From the NCBI RefSeq assembly GCF_965200585.1, contig NZ_OZ241361.1: a DNA stretch of 64,000 nucleotides, one strand, 5' to 3'. The translations under genes were made by a program, and so were the position numbers. Source of the DNA: Bacterioplanoides sp965200585 (lineage in GTDB: Bacteria > Pseudomonadota > Gammaproteobacteria > Pseudomonadales > Oceanobacteraceae). Position 1 is the first letter of the stretch; the number at the start of each line of letters is the position of its first letter. A model generated the notes under the pieces. It had not been told where the DNA came from, did no database searches, and was given only the letters and a program-made list of their open reading frames with translations. Below, piece after piece: positions 51,803 to 60,286 of this stretch.

Positions 51803-53245
51803 TTACAGAGCCAATGCAGAGTGATCGTCAGCTTCGGTTTTTATCTGGCGCTTTTTATTGATACGTTTTTCAATCGCCAGCGGCAGCATAATCAGCAGGT
51901 CATACACCTGAGTCAGGGTGAAAAAGACACTGGCGAATAAGTTGCCAAGGCCACGGCAGCTTGTTGCCATAAAGTGCAGTAAAGCCGTCAGCATAAGGCC
52001 CAGTACCGTGCGTAAGGACTGAATAAATGACTCCAATGGAATGGCAATAAAGGCCAGTGCAAAAGGCAGAATAAACCCCATCACCATTTGACCGATGGAA
52101 GGAATCCAGCGGAATTCAGCATGGCTGTTAATCACACTGGCACTGCTGCTCGCAGCCGTTAATGATTGTTGTAACGCTTCGCGATCGAGCGCCAGTAAAT
52201 CCCGCATATAAGCCAGCGAGGCTTCGATACTGGCTAATATCGTCAGAATAACCAGACTGATGATCATCATGCGGCGGCGCATTTTATCGTCCATGCTGGC
52301 AATCACCGGAAATAAACGGGTAATGCGCATGGATTCCAATAAAAATAAGCCCATAGCCACTTCGATCAGAATAATCACCAGCGCGGCAATATCGGAGGTT
52401 TTCATGGTGCCGATATAGCTGGTGCCGCCCACCATTTCAGACATCGGCATGGCAATCAGCTGAAAGTTAATCAGGCCGCCCAATAAAGCAATGGTTAATA
52501 CCAGGCCGGAAATAAAAAATTGCGTCAGAGAACTGGAAGTCAGGCTGCGTAATGCCACATCTTCACCGCGACGCAGTGTTTCATAGTGCTGCATTTGTTT
52601 ATCCAGCTGATGACTGCGCTCATCCAGACTGTCGACGGTTTTGCTGACTTCACCCAAGGTGTCATTAACAGAGCGCCATTGTGGTTGCATTGCTGCTAAC
52701 TGCTCGTGGTGCTTTGCGGCATTGGCTTGCCAGACTTTTAAGGTTTCTTTATGGGTTTCTTCAACTGCCTGCTGAATATTGCTGAGCACCTTGGCGACGG
52801 TTGGGTCGCCGTGAGTGGGTAATGCCGCAATGGTCGTGACAACGTCACTCCAGGCAGGTGGCAGGGGCGGTGTATCACTGGATTGCTGGTAATTATGCTC
52901 AATGGCTTCAATGGTGGTGCTGAGTTGTCGTTGTAGTGCCGGGTACCCCGACAGGTCACGGGCGACCAGAGTCTGGATACGGCTGAACTCCCGTTCAATA
53001 CGGCGTTCTGCGTCGCGCCGGGCGGCGTTCAATAATACTTCACGATTGCGTTGGCTGAGGTGTTTTCCCGTTTGCTGTAATGAGCGGCTGCTGAGGCGAA
53101 ACAGGCGACGTAATCCGCTTCCCAGAGAATTCAGAATCTGATGCGCTGGCTGGCGGCCAAAATACATCAGTGTCATGATGAGGGTCAGCCAGATGGCGGC
53201 TGACAGGCCCGGATTGCCGGACCAGAGTGTTAGCAAATTATTCAT
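51803..53245 (-). CDS. Multi-pass membrane protein with coiled-coil region, unknown function
   Basis: A 480-residue protein. One N-terminal membrane helix (~15-30) is followed by a ~200-residue helical, charged region likely to form a coiled coil. About four or five hydrophobic helices follow (near residues ~245-270, ~285-305, ~330-350, ~390-410, ~415-440), with a basic/acidic tail. The coiled-coil part would sit in the cytoplasm or periplasm depending on topology. The gene is in an operon with the VWA lipoprotein and divergent from the regulator gene. Family not recognised. Confidence 0.75.
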   Translation of the reverse strand: MNNLLTLWSGNPGLSAAIWLTLIMTLMYFGRQPAHQILNSLGSGLRRLFRLSSRSLQQTGKHLSQRNREVLLNAARRDAERRIEREFSRIQTLVARDLSGYPALQRQLSTTIEAIEHNYQQSSDTPPLPPAWSDVVTTIAALPTHGDPTVAKVLSNIQQAVEETHKETLKVWQANAAKHHEQLAAMQPQWRSVNDTLGEVSKTVDSLDERSHQLDKQMQHYETLRRGEDVALRSLTSSSLTQFFISGLVLTIALLGGLINFQLIAMPMSEMVGGTSYIGTMKTSDIAALVIILIEVAMGLFLLESMRITRLFPVIASMDDKMRRRMMIISLVILTILASIEASLAYMRDLLALDREALQQSLTAASSSASVINSHAEFRWIPSIGQMVMGFILPFALAFIAIPLESFIQSLRTVLGLMLTALLHFMATSCRGLGNLFASVFFTLTQVYDLLIMLPLAIEKRINKKRQIKTEADDHSALAL

Positions 53246-53436
53246 GATGTGCTCCTCAATAAAGTCATGGCTGCGGGCCGCAGGGCCGTGATGAGCCGAT
53301 GAAAGTATGTTGCAAAAGGCTGGTGAAAAATCGGTGAGAAGAATGTGATATCTGTCGCTTTCGCTGAGTTGTGCACTGTTGTTTCTGTCATGGCTTGGTA
53401 TGCTGAAGGGACGAAACGGGCTCAGGAAGCTGAATC

Positions 53437-54246
53437 ATGATCAAGATATTCTGGGTGGAAGATCAGCAGCATTGGATCGATAAATTCCGGCCGTTATTAC
53501 AAACAACGGACTTTTCCGGTGTCTCCGCTGAAGCTGATAATCGTCTGGAAGTGTTTAAACAGCAGGAGGCAGCACACAACCGTATTGCACAGACAGCGGA
53601 TAATGACGCACCACAGATTGCCATTTTGGATGCCAGCCTGAATGGTGATGATGATGGTGGATTTTCATTATCAAAAGCCCTGTTAAAAAAATGGCCAGCA
53701 TTACCCATCGTCTTTTTATCTGAACATTCCGGAACCGGTATTGAGGAAAAAGCCTTTCAGCAAGGGGTTACTCAGGACTTTATCGCAAAAAATCAGCGCA
53801 ATATCGAAGGGGTGTTGGTATGGCGCATCAAAGCATTACTGAAGCCTGTACTGGCCGCAGCTCCGGTTAATCCGTTGTTAACCCGCGGCGATCTGGTGAT
53901 CGATCTGGTGAGTTGGGAAGTACGCTGGAAGAATAATCGATTAATGAACCCGGCTAATCCGGCACGTCCTCTGGCACCAACACCACGTAAGATCTTACGC
54001 TTTCTGGTTGAGGCTTCTCCAAGACCACTAACCACAATGCAGATTGCCGACAAGCTGGATGCTGATCTGGAAAAATTCTCTTACGCCAATTATCGCCAGC
54101 ATATTAAAACCGTGCGTAAATCTCTGGCGTTAGCTCATGGTGATGAAGCGGCGTTTATGGATATGTGTCGCCAGGGTGAAGGGGTTGTTACCTTTGGCGC
54201 CGAAGGCGCGTATTTATGGAAAACACCGGAACAGTCTGATGGGTAA
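53437..54246 (+). CDS. Response regulator with C-terminal winged helix
   Basis: A 269-residue regulator. The receiver domain has the acidic pair E8/D9, the phospho-acceptor D65 in IAILDASLNG, S95 and K118 (FIAKN), so it should be phosphorylated. The receiver contains an insert near residues 40-58. The C-terminal half (~130-262) resembles an OmpR-type winged helix (TPRKILRFLVEASPRPLTTMQIADKLDADLEKFSYANYRQHIKTVRKSL) with an extended recognition region. The kinase gene starts four bases after its stop. It is divergent from the membrane-protein/VWA operon, its probable target. Confidence 0.82.
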   Translation: MIKIFWVEDQQHWIDKFRPLLQTTDFSGVSAEADNRLEVFKQQEAAHNRIAQTADNDAPQIAILDASLNGDDDGGFSLSKALLKKWPALPIVFLSEHSGTGIEEKAFQQGVTQDFIAKNQRNIEGVLVWRIKALLKPVLAAAPVNPLLTRGDLVIDLVSWEVRWKNNRLMNPANPARPLAPTPRKILRFLVEASPRPLTTMQIADKLDADLEKFSYANYRQHIKTVRKSLALAHGDEAAFMDMCRQGEGVVTFGAEGAYLWKTPEQSDG

Positions 54247-54249
54247 TAG

Positions 54250-55857
54250 ATGATGAAACAAACAACCGAAGAAAAATTCAAATTCCATATTTATTACCCC
54301 TGGAAAACCTTACTGTTTGCCGGCCTATTGCTGTTTTATGTGCTTGTTTATCTCTCTCCGTTTTTACAAACGGCTCTGAAAATTCCCGTTGAAGTATTAA
54401 ATATCCTGTATCTTAAGGTGAGCATTTTTTTGTTTTTTATTATGGCCTTATGGGAGGTACGCCAATTCCGACAGCAGAAAAAGACATTAAAACAACGTGT
54501 GCAACGATTATGGAACAATAAAAAAGAACTCCAGTTGAAAGCACAAACCTCGGCCAGTCATACCGATAAACTGAAGTTATTTATCAGTGATAAATTGCTC
54601 GAATATATCGAGTACGATGAAAAGTTCCTGCATTTTAAAAGTATTGCCTCTGAAGTACGGCATAACGGTGTGATTTCGTTTGATAAGGTTCAGTCTGCTT
54701 TGCTAAACGCAAAAGAACAAAGCCCGATGGCGAAAGAATGTGCTGCACAGGAAAGCACTTCTTATGACGATGCACTACAGGCGATGCGTTATTTATGGGA
54801 TTTATTGGATTTATCAACCACCGATAATATGGCGCTGCATATCGGCAATCAGGTAACCCGCTGTGAAGAGCAGGTGTTTGAAGCGGAACTACAGGGAATG
54901 GCGCTAACCGATTTGCCGGTTTCTCCCTATTTTGATCCCGCTCAGGCGATACAGGATAGCCTGACACAACACCTCGGTATTGTGTTGTCCGATCATAATC
55001 CTCAGCTGTTATTGGATGAGAATGGTGCTTTTAGGGTTGAATTACAGCCCTGCGAGCCATTATTGGGTAATGCCAATCACTTTATTCTGATGTTGGAAAA
55101 CTTATTGCGTAATGCTCAGTTTTTTGCCGCTAAGCGAGCTTATAAAAGTCCATTTTCTGGCGTGTCCGTATCGTTAACTGAGCAACAACAATATCTGGAT
55201 TTGCGCATTTATAATCGCGGCCCGGAAATTCCTGCTGATCAATTCGATCAGATATTTCAACTGGGCTATTCCACCCGGCGAATAAAAGAGCACCATGGCA
55301 AAGGTCTGGGGTTATATTTTGTGCAGCAAATTGTTCAGGGGTTTGATGGTGCAATTACCATCAAGAATATTAAGAATGCTGCTGCGTTCTATCATCTGCG
55401 TCTGGAATTTGTGGATGGTACCCTTCATAACCTGAGCCTGAAGCAAACCATCGAAGACGGTGTACCGCTAGTAGTGGATGAGTCTGCATCCGAAGGCGGG
55501 CCAGCACTTATGACATCAAACACGGCAGCAGCCAAGCAGTGGCAAACACTGCTGGATAACAAATTAGTGAGTATTGAAGTCCATCAACAGGGGAGCGACC
55601 GGGTGAGCCGATTAGCCGTTGATCACAACAGCAAACATTGGTTTGACCCACAGCACCCGGATAAACCGCGCTGGCAGTTAACACTTGCCGGGCGTAAACA
55701 GGAAAAGCTGAGTTTTATAGCGCTGGATATTCGCGGTGTTGAATTTCAGATTCGTATGCCAACTTTATCGGGTCGTGTGGATGGCATTCCGGCCTTGGAT
55801 AATGGTCCGGATGTGGACAAGCTGGGGCAACACTTCCAGTCGCCGGATGATTTTTAG
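54250..55857 (+). CDS. Membrane histidine kinase with unusual dimerisation region
   Basis: A 535-residue protein with two N-terminal membrane helices (~21-40, ~48-68) that leave almost no periplasmic loop, then a coiled coil. No standard H-box is visible. A helical region ends in a YLWDLLDLSTTDNMALHIGNQ segment. The HATPase domain is clear: N-box ENLLRNAQ (283-290), YNRGPEIP in place of DxGxG, and HHGKGLGLYFVQQIV (349-363). About 160 C-terminal residues match nothing I know. It is translationally coupled to the regulator upstream. With no sensory loop, input may come through the membrane partner. Confidence 0.8.
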   Translation: MMKQTTEEKFKFHIYYPWKTLLFAGLLLFYVLVYLSPFLQTALKIPVEVLNILYLKVSIFLFFIMALWEVRQFRQQKKTLKQRVQRLWNNKKELQLKAQTSASHTDKLKLFISDKLLEYIEYDEKFLHFKSIASEVRHNGVISFDKVQSALLNAKEQSPMAKECAAQESTSYDDALQAMRYLWDLLDLSTTDNMALHIGNQVTRCEEQVFEAELQGMALTDLPVSPYFDPAQAIQDSLTQHLGIVLSDHNPQLLLDENGAFRVELQPCEPLLGNANHFILMLENLLRNAQFFAAKRAYKSPFSGVSVSLTEQQQYLDLRIYNRGPEIPADQFDQIFQLGYSTRRIKEHHGKGLGLYFVQQIVQGFDGAITIKNIKNAAAFYHLRLEFVDGTLHNLSLKQTIEDGVPLVVDESASEGGPALMTSNTAAAKQWQTLLDNKLVSIEVHQQGSDRVSRLAVDHNSKHWFDPQHPDKPRWQLTLAGRKQEKLSFIALDIRGVEFQIRMPTLSGRVDGIPALDNGPDVDKLGQHFQSPDDF

Positions 55858-55963
55858 TGATTATTCTCAGGCCATATGCGACTCGATAGTTGGCTAAAAT
55901 CATTGCCACTCCGCCATAAAATCCGCGAAAATGCCGACTTTCAATTAATCATCCGGATACATA

Positions 55964-57007
55964 GTGACTTCTGTTCAACCCATCACTCGCGTTGCCATTA
56001 ACGGTTTTGGCCGAATTGGTCGTTGTGTGCTGCGTGCTCTGTATGAAAACGGCTACCGTGATCAGTTACAGGTCGTAGCGATTAATGAATTGGCCGATAT
56101 CGAGTCACTCAGTTATATGTTGCGCTATGACAGTACTCATGGTCGTTTTCCCGGAGAAGTCAGTGTGGCGGATGAGCGTCATTTACTGGTGAACGGTGAT
56201 CGCATCTGTGTGCGCCATATTGAAGATCCGGGCCAATTAAACTGGGATGAACTGAATATTGATCTGGTGCTGGAATGTACTGGTCAGATTACTCACCGTG
56301 ATGGTGCGCAACTGCATCTGGATCGCGGCGCAACAAAAGTGCTGATCTCCAACCCGGCAGACGCCTCTGTGGATAACACCATTATTTATGGCCTTAACCA
56401 CGACACTCTGACTTCAGAGCAAAGCATCGTTTCCAATGGTTCCTGCTCAACCAACTGTTTGATACCGGTACTGACTCTGTTGGATCAGGCTTATGGTGTG
56501 GAAGCGGGTGTTACCACCACGATTCATTCGGCTATGAATGATCAGCCGGTGATTGATGCTTACCACTCGGATCTACGCCGTACCCGTGCCGCCGGGCAAA
56601 GCATTATTCCGGTGGAAACGGGGTTATCCAAAGGCATTGGCCGTTTGATGCCACATCTTGATGGCAAAATAGAAAGCCTGCATGTGCGGGTGCCCACCGC
56701 CAATGTGTCAGCATTGGATCTGAGTATTCAGTTAAAACAAAACACCACCTCACAAGCGGTGAATGACCTGATACAATCCGCCGCCGAAGGTGAGCTCAGC
56801 AGCCTGAATCTGAAAGGCATCGTTGGTATTAGTGCTGAGCCTCATGCTTCCATTGATTTTAACCATGACCCCAGATCCGGGGTGGTGGATGCCACACAAA
56901 CCCGTGTGAGTGGTGGCAAATTATTAAAGCTGCTGGTGTGGTTTGATAATGAGTGGGGGTTTGCCAACCGCATGCTCGATACCGCACGTTTGATGGCAAA
57001 ATATTAA
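55964..57007 (+). CDS. epd: D-erythrose-4-phosphate dehydrogenase
   Basis: A 347-residue NAD-dependent dehydrogenase of the GAPDH superfamily. RVAINGFGRIGRCVLRALYENG binds NAD, the catalytic Cys lies in SNGSCSTNCLIPVL, and TTIHSAMNDQPVIDAYHSDLRRTRAAGQSIIPV with FDNEWGFANRMLDTA match the Epd branch (the TTIHSAMxDQxVIDAYH block separates it from GapA). It makes 4-phosphoerythronate for pyridoxal phosphate synthesis. Its position directly upstream of pgk is the usual epd-pgk order. Some annotations would call it GAPDH. Confidence 0.88.
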   Translation: MTSVQPITRVAINGFGRIGRCVLRALYENGYRDQLQVVAINELADIESLSYMLRYDSTHGRFPGEVSVADERHLLVNGDRICVRHIEDPGQLNWDELNIDLVLECTGQITHRDGAQLHLDRGATKVLISNPADASVDNTIIYGLNHDTLTSEQSIVSNGSCSTNCLIPVLTLLDQAYGVEAGVTTTIHSAMNDQPVIDAYHSDLRRTRAAGQSIIPVETGLSKGIGRLMPHLDGKIESLHVRVPTANVSALDLSIQLKQNTTSQAVNDLIQSAAEGELSSLNLKGIVGISAEPHASIDFNHDPRSGVVDATQTRVSGGKLLKLLVWFDNEWGFANRMLDTARLMAKY

Positions 57008-57011
57008 TTTT

Positions 57012-57122
57012 GGCCGACCAGGGTGTATTTTCGCTGATACGCGGTAAATACATCCTTGTACGCTCGACTACCGCGTCCATGCGGTAGACGATCAGCTTAA
57101 AAAACACACGCCTGGTCGGCCT
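57012..57122. repeat. Composite hairpin element C (epd-pgk)
   Basis: The outer arms GGCCGACCAGG (57012-57022) and CCTGGTCGGCC (57111-57121) are perfect and extend inward with one bulge. Inside are GCTGAT/ATCAGC, TACATCCTTGTA (57049-57060) and CTACCGC/GCGGTAG (57068-57087). Loops ATCCTT and GTCCAT are the complements of the CAGGAT and CATGGAC loops of elements A and B. Confidence 0.75.
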
Positions 57123-57234
57123 AAAAATCCAGCTGCCATGTTCCGGCTGAGGGCGTCTGCAGCAGGGAGCTGCAGCCGAGCCTACAGGGACGTACTTGCG
57201 GCGTCCCGAAGTGGAATATTGCTGCTGGGTTTTT
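57123..57234. repeat. Composite hairpin element D (epd-pgk)
   Basis: The 22-base outer arms (57123-57144 and 57213-57234) pair at 18 positions. Inside are CTGCAGC/GCTGCAG (57157-57175) with loop AGGGA, and GGGACG/CGTCCC (57187-57207). Element D begins at the base after element C, so the two are tandem. It ends 35 bases before the pgk start codon. Confidence 0.7.
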
Positions 57235-57269
57235 GCAAAGTGTTTAATTAAATTCAGCTGGGGAATTAC

Positions 57270-58430
57270 ATGACTGTATTAAAAATGACTGATCTGGACC
57301 TGAAAGGAAAACGCGTCCTGATTCGTGAAGATTTAAACGTGCCGGTAAAAGACGGCAAGGTAACCTCTGACGTGCGTATTCGTGCGTCTTTACCAACCAT
57401 TCAACACGCGCTGGAAGCGGGTGCCAAAGTCATCGTGATGTCTCACCTGGGTCGCCCAACCGAAGGTGAATACGAAGAAAAATTCTCCATGCAGCCGGTG
57501 GCTGATCACTTAGGTGGTTTGCTGGGTCGTGATGTTAATGTGGTTAAAGACTTTAAAGCGAGCGTTGAAGTGGCTGAAGGCGAATTAGTGCTGCTGGACA
57601 ACGTGCGTTTTAACCCGGGCGAAAAGAAAGACGAAGACGAGCTGGCTAAAGCCTACGCTGAGCTGTGTGATGTATTTGTCATGGACGCTTTTGGTACCGC
57701 TCACCGTGCACAAGCATCGACTCATGGTGTGGCTAAGTTTGCTCCGGTTGCTTGTGCTGGCCCGTTGCTGGCAGCTGAGCTGGACGCATTAGGTAAAGCA
57801 CTGGATAACCCGGCTCGTCCGCTGGTGGCAATTGTAGGTGGCTCTAAAGTATCGACCAAACTGGAAGTGCTGGAAAGCCTGTCTGACATCTGTGATCAGA
57901 TCATCGTTGGTGGTGGCATTGCTAACACCTTCCTGGCGGCGGCGGGCAAGCCAGTGGGTAAGTCTCTGTGTGAACAAGACCTGATTCCAAACGCTAAAGC
58001 GCTGATGGAAAAAGTATCTATCCCAGTACCTACCGATGTGGTGTGTGGTAAAGAGTTCTCTGAAACGGCTGAAGCAACCCTGAAATCTGCGGATGACGTC
58101 GCTGAAGACGATATGATTTTTGACATCGGCCCAGACTCTGCCAAAGCATTGGCTGAGCAGCTGAAAGAAGCAAAAACCATTATCTGGAATGGCCCGGTGG
58201 GTGTGTTTGAGTTTGATCAGTTCGGCGAAGGTACTAAAGCACTGTCGCTGGCGATTGCTGATTCCGATGGCTTCTCCATTGCTGGTGGTGGCGATACTCT
58301 GGCTGCGGTGGATAAGTACGAAATTGCCGACAAGGTTTCTTATATCTCCACCGGTGGTGGCGCTTTCCTGGAGTTTGTTGAAGGCAAAACTCTGCCAGCG
58401 GTTGCTATCTTAGAAGAGCGCGCCAAATAA
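57270..58430 (+). CDS. pgk: Phosphoglycerate kinase
   Basis: A 386-residue glycolytic kinase transferring phosphate from 1,3-bisphosphoglycerate to ADP. It opens KRVLIREDLNVPVKDGKVTSDVRIRASLPTI, contains MSHLGRPTEGE and LLDNVRFNPGEKKD for substrate, and AIVGGSKVSTKLEVLESL plus GGGDTLAAVDKY for nucleotide binding. Length is normal. It is separated from epd by elements C and D, which may set its expression apart. A strong terminator follows. Confidence 0.97.
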   Translation: MTVLKMTDLDLKGKRVLIREDLNVPVKDGKVTSDVRIRASLPTIQHALEAGAKVIVMSHLGRPTEGEYEEKFSMQPVADHLGGLLGRDVNVVKDFKASVEVAEGELVLLDNVRFNPGEKKDEDELAKAYAELCDVFVMDAFGTAHRAQASTHGVAKFAPVACAGPLLAAELDALGKALDNPARPLVAIVGGSKVSTKLEVLESLSDICDQIIVGGGIANTFLAAAGKPVGKSLCEQDLIPNAKALMEKVSIPVPTDVVCGKEFSETAEATLKSADDVAEDDMIFDIGPDSAKALAEQLKEAKTIIWNGPVGVFEFDQFGEGTKALSLAIADSDGFSIAGGGDTLAAVDKYEIADKVSYISTGGGAFLEFVEGKTLPAVAILEERAK

Positions 58431-58462
58431 CCGCAGTAAGCCTCTAAGTAACAAATACTTCC

Positions 58463-58498
58463 AAAAGCCGACATTCGTAAGAATGTCGGCTTTTTTTT
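58463..58498 (+). terminator. Terminator after pgk
   Basis: AAAAGCCGACATTC and GAATGTCGGC form a ten-base perfect stem followed by eight T residues. Confidence 0.95.
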
Positions 58499-58669
58499 GT
58501 TCTGTCCTTTATTGGTGTGCCCTTATTTGGTGCATCTTGGCTGGGTTGTGGTCTTATTTGGTTCGTTCTTTGTATCCGAGATGGGTATTTTGCAATAAAG
58601 AACGATAGTTCATCATTGGTATGCTAATTGCTGTCTAGTTGGTTAAAAATTGACTAATCAGGCGGTGCT

Positions 58670-59899
58670 ATGAGTGAAGTGAAAATTGGCTGGCGTGACC
58701 GGGTGTTAATGAACATCAGCTTAAAGCTGAAGTTATTGCTACCGGCTTTATTGGCGTGTGTTTTAGGTGCATTCCAGTTGGTGTGTTACTGGCAAGTCAG
58801 CCAATCTTTGCCTGCTTCTGAGTTACCCTTCAGCTTTGAGCAGTTTGCTGCGGTAACTGTGCTGATGTTGGCATTTATTATTTTTGTAGCCATATCTGTC
58901 AGCCAGAACATCATGCCATTGCTGGAACATATCATCAGTGTGATGAAAATTATTGCCGCCGGTAAGCTGAACCAGCGGATTGGTTTTTCAGGCTCTGATG
59001 AATTTGGTCGCATTGGTAATGCCGTGGATTCCACCATTGAGCAGCTGGTCGAGCTGATTGGTAAAGTCACGGATACTGCAGAAGATATTGTGCAACAAAC
59101 CCATTGTATTGATCAGCTGAGCGTCGCCTCACAACAAGAGCTATCGGATCAGCATCGTGATTTATCCCGTTGCACCAGTGCGGTTTCTGAGTCGTCTCAG
59201 GTGGCTGGTGAGAGTGCCGTCCGGGCCGAAAAAGCGGATGGCTTAGCACGCCAGATCCATGCCGGTATGGTCGACATGAATCGTGAACTGAACCAGGTGA
59301 CGGAGCAGGTGAACTTGCTGCAAACCGATATGACCCATTCCGTTGATGCTGGACAAACACTGCGACAGACTTCCAAACAAGTGCGTTCGGTGCTTGACGT
59401 GATTAACGGTATTTCAGAGCAAACTAACCTGTTGGCATTAAATGCCGCCATTGAAGCGGCTCGGGCAGGTGAAGCCGGGCGCGGCTTTGCGGTGGTGGCT
59501 GATCAGGTGCGGGCACTGTCAATCCAGACCCAGGACGCAACGGTTGAAATTCAGGCGATGATTGCCAATCTGGAAAAAACCTCAGAATTGCTGGTGGAAA
59601 GTATCAGTGCCGGTGACGCCCGGGTGACATCCATGGTCTCTGTTTTTGGTCATTCCCATGAAAGTGTGACAACAATTTCAGCGGATATTGACGAGCTGGC
59701 GATATTGAATCAACAAACGGCACAAGCTGTGATCAGCCAGCGTGATGGCGCCAATATCATGTTGCAGGAAATTGAACAGGTGCAGAAGCGCTCCGCAGAG
59801 TGCCTGCAAAATATGGCGTCAATTGTCACCGCCTGCGACTCTCTGAGTACAACCTCCACCTCTCTGAATCAGGCAACCCGAGGGTATTCGGTGTCATAG
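58670..59899 (+). CDS. Methyl-accepting chemotaxis protein lacking a sizeable periplasmic domain
   Basis: A 409-residue chemoreceptor. Two membrane helices (~20-42 and ~58-80) are joined by a loop of only ~17 residues, so there is no room for a periplasmic ligand domain. A HAMP domain (NIMPLLEHIISVMKIIAAGKLNQRIGFSGSDEFGRIGNAVD) and the signalling hairpin EQTNLLALNAAIEAARAGEAGRGFAVVADQVR follow. It may sense membrane state or use a partner protein. It is monocistronic. Confidence 0.88.
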   Translation: MSEVKIGWRDRVLMNISLKLKLLLPALLACVLGAFQLVCYWQVSQSLPASELPFSFEQFAAVTVLMLAFIIFVAISVSQNIMPLLEHIISVMKIIAAGKLNQRIGFSGSDEFGRIGNAVDSTIEQLVELIGKVTDTAEDIVQQTHCIDQLSVASQQELSDQHRDLSRCTSAVSESSQVAGESAVRAEKADGLARQIHAGMVDMNRELNQVTEQVNLLQTDMTHSVDAGQTLRQTSKQVRSVLDVINGISEQTNLLALNAAIEAARAGEAGRGFAVVADQVRALSIQTQDATVEIQAMIANLEKTSELLVESISAGDARVTSMVSVFGHSHESVTTISADIDELAILNQQTAQAVISQRDGANIMLQEIEQVQKRSAECLQNMASIVTACDSLSTTSTSLNQATRGYSVS

Positions 59900-60286
59900 C
59901 CTGTTCCTACCGATGAGGAAGATGACTCGTCCTAAGCTTGAGTTCTTATGGGGGATTATCTCCTCATGGCGAAATCCCCCCTTGAATTTTTTCTGCTACT
60001 CAACCGCTTTAAACCTCAGCTGGTATCAGCAAAAGCCTGTAGTTATGGGTGTGAAATCCCCCATGGTGTGTTAGGAAATTTGTTAGAAATTTATCTTAAC
60101 TGCTTGTTTTAATTGGGAAATTATTCTCTGGAACACTTTTTGTTATAGCCTGTGTGTATCGGCCTTTGCTGCGTTTAGCCTTGGCCTATAGAACAGTCCG
60201 CGTGCCCTGTATTCGTCAGCTTATGCAGTACTGCCTTCTATCAACAGAGATCACGGATGACCACTTTATAACAAGGAGACGAGAAG
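59900..60286. other. 387-base non-coding leader of the injection-system locus
   Basis: This stretch has no credible gene. It contains the hairpin at 59950-59991, a second copy of GAAATCCCCC (60053-60062; the first is at 59971-59980), AT-rich sequence around 60070-60150, and the strong AAGGAG ribosome-binding site (60271-60276) of the sheath gene. It should contain the promoter for the sheath-tube operon. Confidence 0.6.
59950..59991 (+). terminator. Possible terminator after the third chemoreceptor
   Basis: GGGGGATT (59950-59957) and AATCCCCC (59973-59980) pair around a 15-base loop, followed shortly by a T-rich stretch. Confidence 0.5.
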
